From: Sthenelais limicola
Lineage: Eukaryota > Annelida > Polychaeta > Phyllodocida > Sigalionidae
NCBI GenBank assembly: GCA_942159475.1
Contig: OW804096.1
Location: 137,773,791 to 137,837,790 of the forward strand
Length of the DNA: 64,000 nt
Reading direction: 5' to 3'
The number at the start of each line of letters is the position of its first letter. The stretch's first letter is position 1. Made by a program: the position numbers and the translations under genes. Below the pieces are notes generated by a model. That model was not told the DNA's origin, did not search any database, and was given only the letters and a program-made list of their open reading frames with translations. Below are positions 56,086-64,000 of this stretch, in pieces.

Positions 56086-56350
56086 ACATCTGTTTCTTTA
56101 AGAAAATTTCTCCTATATGATCCTACCAATATACACCACTGTACTATTCGTGATGGCAGGAAAGGGTTTTGACAAGCCTCCGAAATATGAATGGAGCCTT
56201 TTTTGAAGCTCTCCAGCAAACATGGGTGATAAGATATTTTACCAGCCAGTGTTAGCACCCATGTCAAGGACAAACACTGTGTTTGTGGCCGGATTCATGA
56301 CGTTAACACAATGTTTGATTTAGGCTTAGATTATTTCAGATATTCTAGAG

Positions 56351-56687
56351 CAATAGGGGATTTGCATAGCGGCCATTTTGAATCCCGATTCGCATGGAAC
56401 TATGGGACTAATGGTACAGTATAAAATCTGTAGAAAACATGCCATGTTCAGCATGGAATATTTATCAATGCTCTGACGTCAATATCCCTGTGTTATACAT
56501 GTTTCGATCACACAAGTCCTCATCCTTCCCATTATGCATTTGGTTTTCATAGGACATTTATAAAAGCTGTGATATTGGTGAAAACATTCTTTCAATTTTC
56601 GAAATATTTGTATGTCAGATTTCATCAGAATCCATCCCAGCAAGCATGTAACAGACATGCGCAGTGGCACATGCAACTCCCCTATTG
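56351..56687. mobile_element. MITE family C, complete copy
   Basis: CAATAGGGGATTTGCATAG and inverse CTCCCCTATTG ends; same interior as 6457-6807. Confidence 0.88.
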
Positions 56688-56926
56688 ATCTGGAGCTTTG
56701 TGCAGCTCTTAATCTCATTGATAGGTATTGGATTCTTTTGATGCCAATTTGTGGACCGCTTTACATCATTGCGTTGTATACATACATTTATTTCACCTTC
56801 AGTGAAAGAATTCGAAAGATTTATGACAGGATGTCAAAATCAGGATTCCATTTAAAATTATTACCTATTTCCTTGACAGGGCTATTTGTTTTACAATGCG
56901 TGTTTCATTTAACACAGAAACATTAA
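56688..56926 (+). pseudogene. Membrane-protein-like fragment joined to a MITE
   Basis: A plus-strand frame continues from the MITE terminus into about 77 codons with protein-like features: a hydrophobic helix (WILLMPICGPLYIIALYTYI), a basic loop (SERIRKIYDRMSKSGFH), a second helix (LLPISLTGLFVLQCVF) and a TAA at about 56926. No start codon of its own and no splice acceptor; the MITE has replaced or separated the upstream part. I do not recognise the family. It lies between the receptor gene's stop and the hairpin, on the opposite strand. Confidence 0.35.
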
Positions 56927-57122
56927 AACACCACTGTCTGGTGTGTTAGCATTTCATGAACACAAATTGAACACAAGCACCAATGTTCAGTGCAACTATT
57001 TGTCATGAATCTAAGGCCGACACTGGACAGAATCCCCCAACACATTTGGTCAAATAGCCTATCTCTAGATCTTTGGATTTAAAATAAATGTAACAAAAAG
57101 TAGTAAATAGTAAATATTTATG

Positions 57123-57293
57123 TTAACTGAGAATGCAGCTTAGGTGTATACCTTGTCCATGATACCCATGCAGAACCCTGCTGGACACATGGGATGTATC
57201 CTCTACAGTGGACACCTTTGCCTTGTGCTTCCTTCCCACCTTCACCATTCTCTTCATCTTGAGGCCAAGTTTATCTTTGTAGTAAGTTCTCAC
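57123..57293 (-). CDS. Adhesion-type GPCR: last exon, cytoplasmic tail
   Basis: The acceptor CCTATTTTAG precedes GTGAGAACTTACTAC. The frame continues phase 0 from the TM7 exon and encodes VRTYYKDKLGL, a basic stretch (KMKRMVKVGRKHKAK) and a Ser/Thr-containing end, closing with TAA at 57123-57125; 56 codons. A VR or VRxxY start right after TM7 is typical of family B2 receptors and begins the short helix 8. An alternative donor (CAAG|GTATAC, about 57145) could extend the gene further downstream, so the terminal residues are less certain. The tail is intracellular. No PDZ-binding motif is evident at the end shown (CILS). Confidence 0.82.
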   Translation of the reverse strand: MRTYYKDKLGLKMKRMVKVGRKHKAKVSTVEDTSHVSSRVLHGYHGQGIHLSCILS

Positions 57294-57427
57294 CTAAAAT
57301 AGGAAAATCAGTAACTCCATCTCATAGAGGCCACTCATAGTGAAATAGGTCTGACACAGTTTACTTCTTTTACTTTTTTGTACACTGCTCTTTTAGTCGC
57401 AGCTTTAAGACGTTCATGAGGCTATAA

Positions 57428-57624
57428 GGGTGGTCTCCACTGGCAGCGGTAAGCTCTGCTGTAAGCTCTGCGATGGCGCTATGATGGTGAGAAGTGGTGA
57501 GGTTATGTCTACATGGCCAGTGATTCATTTTGGCAGGATCTCGTCATTCCTCACCACCTACAGAACCAGCACAAACCATCGCAAGGCTTACCGAAGAGCT
57601 TACCGCAGCCAGTGGAGACCACCC
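57428..57624. mobile_element. MITE family D, complete copy in the receptor intron
   Basis: GGGTGGTCTCCACTGGC and its inverse GCCAGTGGAGACCACCC bound 197 bp, with TATA at the borders. Inner arms GCGGTAAGCTCTGC / GCTTACCG. Confidence 0.92.
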
Positions 57625-57904
57625 TATAACCACCATAGGCAGAGACTAAAAAGGTTAAAAACCACTATGTTGGGCCTGCTGGTGCACTGTTTATGCTTAA
57701 TCTCCTTGCTTTGCCATGAGAGTTTCCGTGAAACAGTGCACTTGATGTTGGGTGTAAATACTTTAATAATACCCTGAGGACTTTGTAAAAGGTTTAAAAG
57801 AAATCAGGCCGGTTCTTAAATAAGCAATTTTACCTTACAAATGTGACAAATTGTTTGCTACCCACTTGGGAAGCGGTGACACAGCACAAACATTTGTATA
57901 CATA

Positions 57905-58302
57905 TGTGTTGTGTTCCAGGAAAATGAGTCATAAGTCGCAAAATTGATATTTTTCAAAGCGTTTTTATCATAAGATCTCTTTATTGAAATGTTCTGATAT
58001 TTAGAGGGTTTAGTGCTTATAGTCATATCAATCTATGTAACAGAATTCGGGACATTGTATTAAATATATCTTTACGTTTTGAAGGCCTTTGTATGGAGTA
58101 TATTTAGTTATTTACTGGTAATTACCCATCCAGAAACATTGCAAACTTTTTTTTCAAAAATAAAAATTTCAAACTTATATAGAAATAGGTGTCCTAGTGT
58201 TTACTATCATTGGAATCGGCTTGATCTCCTTTTTTCAAATATGGTGGTATCTCAAAATCCATATTTTGCGAATTATGACTATTTTTCCTAAAACGGATCA
58301 CA
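57905..58302. mobile_element. MITE family A in the receptor intron
   Basis: TGTGTTGTGTTCCAGG left end; right end decayed to AAACGGATCACA with the bZIP site lost (GAATTATGACTATTT). Confidence 0.88.
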
Positions 58303-58384
58303 TATATTTATCTTAACTGCAACAAGGTTTGTTTGGATTCATTGAAAGCGTTTTTGAGGAAATGACAGAGTATCATATGCCTAC

Positions 58385-58426
58385 CTTCTTGTTCATCAGC
58401 CCATGACATATGAAGATGGTGAAGCC
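58385..58426 (-). CDS. Adhesion-type GPCR: TM7 exon
   Basis: A 42-bp exon: acceptor CTATGTATTTCCAG, donor AAG|GTAGGC at 58379-58384, phase 0 on both sides. It encodes GFTIFICHGLMNKK, matching the end of TM7 in adhesion receptors (GFFIFxFHCxxNxx). It directly continues the TM6 exon at 59.1 kb (…LTSSQ + GFTIF). Such a very short TM7 exon is common in this receptor family. Confidence 0.9.
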
Positions 58427-58861
58427 CTGGAAATACATAGAAACATTTAAATATCATATAATATCAATTAAATTCACTGTACTTCAGTTTCTTTCAGTGG
58501 ATAATATTTAAATGATTAATGTATTAGACCATTGGCCCATGGCTGCTGGGTTAATTGATTGCTGCTTGGTTATATTTATTTTCCTTCAAATACGTTAGGG
58601 GTATAAAACATTTGATAAACCCATTCAGGACAGCGCCGCCAACATTGCGTCATCCTTGATGACCAAGCGCGGGAAAAGGAACATCAATTGATGACGCCCT
58701 GAGTGAAATATACAGGTCACATCATGATGACGCTTCACTGCATCCACTGCTCTCTGGATGACGCACATTCTAATAATGTCATGTATATTAAGGACGGCCA
58801 ATAACGTAGCCACCATTGAATAAGGTTGTTATTATGATGCTTTTTGGAAATATACATCCTT

Positions 58862-58990
58862 TCCCACGGAGTGCTTTCACGCATTACGCGTCCTATGCGT
58901 GGGAGTGCTTTCACGCAATACACGTCCTATGCATGGGAGTGCTTTAAGGCAATACGCGGCCAAATGCGTGGGAATGCTATAAGGCAATAC
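58862..58990. repeat. Three tandem copies of an about 38-bp CpG-containing unit
   Basis: Units contain GTGGGAGTGCTTTCACGCAA and TACGCGTCCTATGC with variants. Located in the intron between the TM6 and TM7 exons. Confidence 0.8.
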
Positions 58991-59044
58991 GAATGGGTTA
59001 TTAAATAAATCACATACAAAACACCTTGTACTAAAACCATTTAC

Positions 59045-59171
59045 CTGGCTGGAGGTGAGAATAACGAAGATGTACTGCAAGGCCAGAGTTTGTTCATCCA
59101 TAGCAAACATACCAAACACCCAAGTGAAGCCAAACAGTGGAGTCAGCACCAGGATGTTCAGCACAGACGTC
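59045..59171 (-). CDS. Adhesion-type GPCR: TM6 and start of TM7
   Basis: A 127-bp exon with acceptor GATCTTATGCAG and donor CAG|GTAAAT at 59039-59044. With the split codon from the previous exon (AG + G) it encodes RTSVLNILVLTPLFGFTWVF and then GMFAMDEQTLALQYIFVILTSSQ (about 43 residues). PLFGxTWxFG is the hallmark of TM6 in adhesion GPCRs, and the Q-YIF-ILTSSQ stretch is the start of TM7. It continues in frame into 58385-58426. No frame break or missing motif. Confidence 0.95.
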
Positions 59172-60316
59172 CTGCATAAGATCATAGAGATTTCATTGAC
59201 ATTTCACTCTTGATATGCTCAGCCCATAGAGATAACATAGGCTCTGTATATTGTTTAGCAGGTCAGTGAAGATCTGATATTGCTTACGGGCAATACACAG
59301 TCAACCTAATTTCTAGTGTTTCCCTTGGTTATATTATTAGGTGAGATTTCTGCATGAAAACCGTCACATGGTTTACCATTAAAACCATCAATCCAAGATA
59401 TTTCACAGTCAAATCTTTGTTCAATGGAATATCCATGTTCTATTCTTGGTCATTGATAAAGATCAATAATGACAAACAAAATTTCAATGAAGTAAAAGCC
59501 ATATTTCCCCTTCGGTGAAGCACAGAAAATGCAGGCTGCCTGTACAGTGTCCGGATTTGTGATTTCGCGAGACCTTCTTTGAGCCTATGTTTTGGGAATG
59601 TGAACCAAGTGAATCAAGCTAAAAGTAGAACTTTTTATTCCTCAAAATGGCTGTGAATCATCATTATCTAACATGTTTGAAGTGTGTGTGGTGAAATTAA
59701 CACAGAACACCCCGTGGGTTCTCGGCGTCATGAATATTCACTCCCGCCTCAAATCCTGGGTAGTTCTGTATAATATATATATTAGCTAAAGAGATGGTTG
59801 ATAGAGTTATCATGTGTGGGAAGCAATATGGCAGTAACTAAACGGATTAATAACCTCCAACTTGGTGACCTTTTTGTGCTGATATGTGATAATGTCTGAG
59901 GTAAAGCTGAGGGTTTTATCCAATAACATGAAGCTAAATATAAGCTAAATGTTGGTCATTAACCCTTTAATAACTAGATGAGGTACCACAGTAGATACAC
60001 GTAAGGTGGGTACACTGTACAGGCAATGAGAGAAGGTGGTGCAATTGATTTGCTCCTTCCAGACAAGTTGTTGTGGGAATTGGAAATGCCATGACACTGA
60101 AATGCCCTTGAATAACTAAAGTACCATGAAAGGACGTAGCATCATTCTTACAGAGTAGTAATTCAATTGATCACTAAACCCAAATCAAAGGGAGAATGAG
60201 AAATCGTTCTGATTAAAGGTTCAACTGAAGAGAATTTATATATTAAGTCAAACTCTTCGGGGGAACTGAATAGTTCAAACATGCCCAAAAATATAAATGA
60301 ATTAGCTGCTGCATAA
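59172..60316. other. Receptor intron, no feature seen
   Basis: AT-rich intron sequence without recognised exons; a family A remnant begins at its far end. Confidence 0.4.
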
Positions 60317-60700
60317 ACTTTGAAACATAAGTCGCAAAAATGATATTTTTCAAAGTGTTTATTTTATAAGATCAGTTTATTGGAATGTTCTGATTCCTGG
60401 GGAGTTATCACTAATGGTTACATCAATGAATGTATCAGATTTCATGACAATGTATGTAATATATCCTTCCGTTTTGAAGGTCCTCATATGGAGTATATTT
60501 AGTGAATTCACTGGTTATTGCCTGCCAGAAATATTGCAACTTTGCAAAAAAAATGTCAAACTTAAAATCTGGAAATACCTATTAGAGTATTAGACTGTTT
60601 ACTATCATTGGAATCGGCTTGATCTTATATTTCCAAATATAATGATATTTCGAAATCTATTTTTTGCGACTTGTGACACATTTTCAGGTCACAGGTCACA
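60317..60700. mobile_element. MITE family A, left terminus truncated
   Basis: Starts at ACATAAGTCGCAAAAATGAT and ends CAGGTCACA with a duplicated GGTCACA. Located in the receptor intron. Confidence 0.85.
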
Positions 60701-60902
60701 TATAATGTCAAAAAGTCACAATATCTCCAGAACTCTGAACCATACGCTCAACAAAGCAACACAACAGTGACAACTTATATTTTGATTTTTAACAATATTT
60801 GTATAGATTTGCTACTAAACTTCATCAATTGTTATCAAAATGAATCACACATGTAATATATTTAACTGTAAAATATGACCTGATATAAATGTAAAATCTG
60901 AC

Positions 60903-60988
60903 CTCATCCTCTCCCGCACAGGCTCATTACGATTACTCCTCGACCCCCAAACAGTCCTCAGTACAGCAACCATGAGAGTCAGGTTCAG
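60903..60988 (-). CDS. Adhesion-type GPCR: TM5 end and third cytoplasmic loop
   Basis: An 86-bp exon with acceptor ACTATTGCAG and donor GATGAG|GTCAGA (GTCAGA is a weaker donor). It enters in phase 0 and leaves with two bases (AG) that complete the first codon of the TM6 exon. It encodes LNLTLMVAVLRTVWGS and then RSNRNEPVRERMR. This fits the TM5 tail and the basic third intracellular loop between TM5 and TM6. The acceptor has a poor pyrimidine tract because a LINE 3' end lies immediately upstream (poly(A) signal at 61018-61023). Confidence 0.88.
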
Positions 60989-61000
60989 CTGCAATAGTAT

Positions 61001-61862
61001 TTTTGTATTTAAATATTTTTATTTAGCCAAGCGTTATGTGATACACAATTTTCTCAGTCAAAGCTAATGGAAAAAAAAGAAAAGAAATTACCAGTACAGT
61101 TATACAAATAGAGCAGATCAACAAAAGTGTATTACTGAGATTTACAATCAGAAGTAAAGAAAAAAGAAAAACAAATTATCTTAAAAACCTACAAAGAAGT
61201 TAAGATCAAGTGCAGAATGAGAAGCATCGTCATACTACATCAGAAATAGACACACGGGCGTCAACATACTCATTATCAAGACAATCCATAGAAAGAAAGA
61301 TTTATCAGTATAATAATAGTTACAACGTTCCATAATCACCCATGTGAGGGTAAACGCACCAACTAGCAAGGCACAAATGAAAAGCACAAATCAAAAATAA
61401 AAAACAACCAAGTACAAGCACAGTGAGACCAGAATTACAAGTTGGGAAGATTCCCCAGGCCAAAAAGAGCACCAGGAAGAGCCCAAACCCCATTAAGATT
61501 ATGTTCATCGTCTTTAAACAGTTTTCGCAGCAACCCAATCAGACAAACTTTAAATTTATCAGGGTCATTCTGAACTTTTATTCGAGGGGGTAGGGCATTC
61601 CAAATGATTTTCACCTTTCCAAATAGGCTCCTCCTTATATTCTCCTTGGCCCAGTCATCCACCTCAACACGAGCAGGGTCTCTTAATATGTAGGGTCCCC
61701 TTATCTCTGTCAACAAACTTTTAGACACAAAGAATGAATTCATGAACCTCCCCAACCTTCTATAACACAGGGGCAGCAATTTCGCAGACTCGTGAAGAGC
61801 CACATTACCAACCCTACAGGCACCCCGTCTGGTCCGAGGCCTTGAATTACAATTATGTCATG
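61001..61862 (-). mobile_element. 5'-truncated LINE, with C-terminal part of its ORF2
   Basis: The minus-strand frame from about 61862 to 61435 encodes a typical non-LTR retrotransposon C-terminus: RPRTRRGACRVGN, LPLCYRRLGRFMNSFF, SLFGKVKIIWNALPPRIK, then DPDKFKVCLIGLLRKLF. The W-N-x-LP-x-x-I followed by FK-x-x-L is common at the end of LINE ORF2 proteins. A 3' untranslated region of about 400 bases follows, ending in AATAAAAATATTTAAAT next to the receptor exon. Reverse-transcriptase and endonuclease parts are absent. It is in the same orientation as the receptor gene, and its poly(A) signal lies in that intron. Short frame on the other side (61320-61538) is the 3' UTR and not a gene. Confidence 0.85.
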
Positions 61863-61976
61863 TTTATTATCTCAATATGACTTGAACATGACTAACTCAA
61901 ACCACAAGAGTGGTATATGAACAGTGGACACGAAGGTGGATGTAAAGGTGATGAAATTATGGACTCATGATAATGT

Positions 61977-62213
61977 GGGTCAGATTTTCAGAAAATGCTA
62001 CAGTTCTACACATCAATTAAATTCTGCTAGGTTAGAGTGAAAATTGATAAATACTAGGTGTATCTGAGTGTATTCTGTATTGTATTCATTCAATAAATCT
62101 GTCTGGTTATGTTGAACTGTATTTTGAACCTGATTTTCGTCTTAAATTTGGGATATTTGAGAGGATTGGTGAAGGCCAATAAAATTATTGTACATTTTCT
62201 AAAGATATGACCC
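61977..62213. mobile_element. MITE family B in the receptor intron
   Basis: GGGTCAGATTTTCAGAAAAT and ATGACCC ends; interior like 27619-27851. Confidence 0.85.
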
Positions 62214-62935
62214 ATGTACTCGTTGACCTGGCTCCTTTGTTAAATACTTGTGCCTGAAGAGCTATGCTAAACAAAACTCATTGTCTCTTACAAATAAATC
62301 CTTTATTTCACCTTTGAGTGAGGTCATTACGTTGGGTCCATTGAGTTAACACTGAGAGCGCAACTCAGTCCTGAGGCCGATAAGACGGCCGTATCAGGCC
62401 TCAGACTGATATGGAATGAATATAGTTCTCCAACGATAATAGTATTATCACATATAAATGAGTTGCAAAATTTAAAAGAATAATTGAATATGTATATCAG
62501 AGTAATTTACTGCAAAAAAATAAGTAAAAGAACAGTGCAGAATTAAATTATTTTGCATTCTAAAAATGGTGGGTTGGAAAAAACAGCTTGTAGAAATACA
62601 CAAATGCGTCATGACGCCCCATGAGAGCATGACAGCCGTCATGATGTGAACAAAGACGTTGATGTCAACCAAGACAAACGTAACTTAATTTTACCAATAC
62701 ATCTATCATGCTAGAGTACATTTCAATAAGAAACGGCAAAATAAGTACAAAAAAATCTGCGGGACATAGCAGGAAATCCGTCTCGTCCTGTGGTGGAGGT
62801 ATCCGACCGCGCGCGCTACATGCCCTTGGTCAGATACCTCCGCCGTGGGACGATACATCTTCCCGCTATGTGCCTTGGTCATTTTTGTCTTATTATCAAA
62901 TACATTAGAATGTATAAATGAGTGAATGCACCTAC
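62214..62935. other. Receptor intron with a short fold-back
   Basis: Around 62770-62870 the words CGTCTCGTCC-GGAGGTATC and GATACCTCCGCCGTGGGACGA face each other (inverted). No exon recognised. Confidence 0.45.
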
Positions 62936-63002
62936 CAGTATAATGACTATAATGGGTGCCAGGAAGGCCAAGAGGATGCCCGAGGTAGGCGTTAACCAAC
63001 AT
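62936..63002 (-). CDS. Adhesion-type GPCR: TM5 exon
   Basis: A 67-bp exon with acceptor CTCCACACAG and donor CTG|GTAGGT at 62930-62935. Its first base completes the split codon of the TM4 exon (GC + A). It encodes CWLTPTSGILLAF and then LAPIIVIIL, the conserved CWL opening after the second extracellular loop and TM5 of adhesion GPCRs. The cysteine is the usual loop-2 partner for the TM3 cysteine disulphide. It joins in phase 0 to 60903-60988. Confidence 0.95.
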
Positions 63003-63843
63003 CTGTGTGGAGTAAAATTAAATGATCATTTCACCTGTTTGAAACTATTTTGGTAAGCACTGGTCTCATACATAAAATTTGGAGATGACGAGACCATCTC
63101 TATTAAATCAACAGATTCATTCTTTTCCATATAGGATCATGACCTGGAGATAATCCCTTCCATTGACACCGAGTTTGTCATTGTAAGTATCACATACGTT
63201 GAGAGTGAAACAATTTTTCATCCCTTTCATGTAGGAACAGGAGTGTTAAGTTGGGGGTTTTAATTATATAATTAATATATTTTACCCTTTTTCTAGTGAC
63301 TTCACATCAAATTTTAAATATCATTTTTCTTGGACAAAACCTGTTGAAATTAAATAGTTTTCTCGAAAGGCATATCAGTATTGAGATATATATATGTAGA
63401 ATAATTTTTCTTGATAGGCAGCTTAATGATTAACATTTTGTAGAATCGAGAATTAATTTCATGAGAACAGTACCCGTTTCACCACTAACGCTAGTGGAAC
63501 TAGCTTGCTGTCTCAGAGAATAGAGACAAGAAACATCTATAAACCATTGGGTTTTCCCTTTACCATCAATGTAAGAGAATGGTAAAGTATAGGAACCAGG
63601 CAGAATCTTCAGAAAATTCTATCCAGGTGGTTTATTTGGGAAAAGTAAACTAGGAAATCTTTGATAGAAATGTGTAATTGAGCTACTTTCGAAGCTGTAT
63701 TCTCACAAATCTTACTAAATGCAACTTTTCGTTATCTCTGAAGTTATCAGTACTTATCTGCTATAATATGTTTATAAAAGACAATATAGCTCTATCTTTT
63801 TAGTCGAAGATGTCTGAGAGGGCAGTTATAACTATAAACATAC
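63003..63843. other. Receptor intron; contains an unexplained exon-like 48-bp stretch
   Basis: 63133-63180 is flanked on the plus strand by an acceptor (TTTTCCATATAG) and a perfect donor (GTAAGT) and is open in one frame. On the minus strand it resembles the KLG start of the receptor tail. No other feature seen. Confidence 0.35.
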
Positions 63844-63913
63844 GCCTTGTCATGTCCATATCCTTGTCCTCCAGTGGCCCCCACTGATATGCCAACAATC
63901 ACTGCTGGAACAC
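63844..63913 (-). CDS. Adhesion-type GPCR: TM4 exon
   Basis: A 70-bp exon with acceptor TTTGCTTGTAG and donor GGC|GTATGT at 63838-63843. It encodes VPAVIVGISVGATGG and then QGYGHDKA. The GVPAxxVGISVG pattern with a following YG is the TM4 and second extracellular loop signature of adhesion GPCRs. It is the most 5' exon of this gene in the window: TM1 to TM3, the GPS/GAIN part and any ectodomain modules lie past position 64000. Confidence 0.95.
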
Positions 63914-64000
63914 CTACAAGCAAATATATTATATTATATTCCATGACAGCAAATCAAGACAGTATGCGGTTCAAGATTCCCGCAATATTAATTTTCCTAA

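Overview
This is a window of an AT-rich eukaryotic nuclear genome. Genes are split into short exons with GT..AG introns, most of the DNA is introns and dispersed repeats, and there are no bacterial-style operons. The recognisable genes (EGF and sushi/CCP extracellular modules, an adhesion-type seven-helix receptor) and the repeats (tRNA-derived SINE, LINE 3' ends, a tyrosine-recombinase retrotransposon, many small terminal-inverted-repeat elements) fit an invertebrate animal, probably marine. I cannot fix the species from sequence alone.

Left part (about 2.4-11.3 kb), minus strand: four exons of a secreted or cell-surface protein, all bounded by phase-1 introns. Read 5' to 3' they are a 12-codon micro-exon (11.3 kb), an EGF module (9.0 kb), a sushi-like module (4.8 kb) and a second sushi-like module (2.4 kb). 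The gene continues past the left edge. Two large minisatellites lie in its introns (50-bp unit, 1.1-2.1 kb; 27-bp unit, 2.7-3.8 kb).

Middle part (about 11.5-42 kb): mainly transposon debris. Family A is about 400 bp with bZIP-like sites in its ends, family B is about 235 bp, family C carries a YY1-like motif, and there are long fold-back elements. One intact single-exon ORF (25.7-26.5 kb, minus) encodes an unrecognised 254-residue protein with about seven membrane segments.

42.5-47.6 kb, minus strand: a GC-richer tyrosine-recombinase retrotransposon (DIRS/Ngaro type) with gag, RT-RNase H and tyrosine recombinase ORFs. RT and recombinase share a frame and are separated by one stop codon. A further Ser/Asp-rich ORF and a hammerhead-like motif lie downstream of it.

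Right part (57.1-64.0 kb), minus strand: six exons give TM4 to TM7 and the cytoplasmic tail of an adhesion-type GPCR (family B2). Its 5' part lies beyond the right edge. A 5'-truncated LINE in the same orientation ends about 15-30 bases from one splice acceptor.

The left gene has the modules commonly found in front of such receptor cores, so the two may belong to a local cluster of related surface receptors; this is inference. The most notable observations are two family-A elements sitting exactly between long (129 and 83 bp) direct copies of their own flanking DNA, a hammerhead-like motif with a complementary 5-bp stem I, the pol arrangement of the retrotransposon, and the orphan membrane protein.
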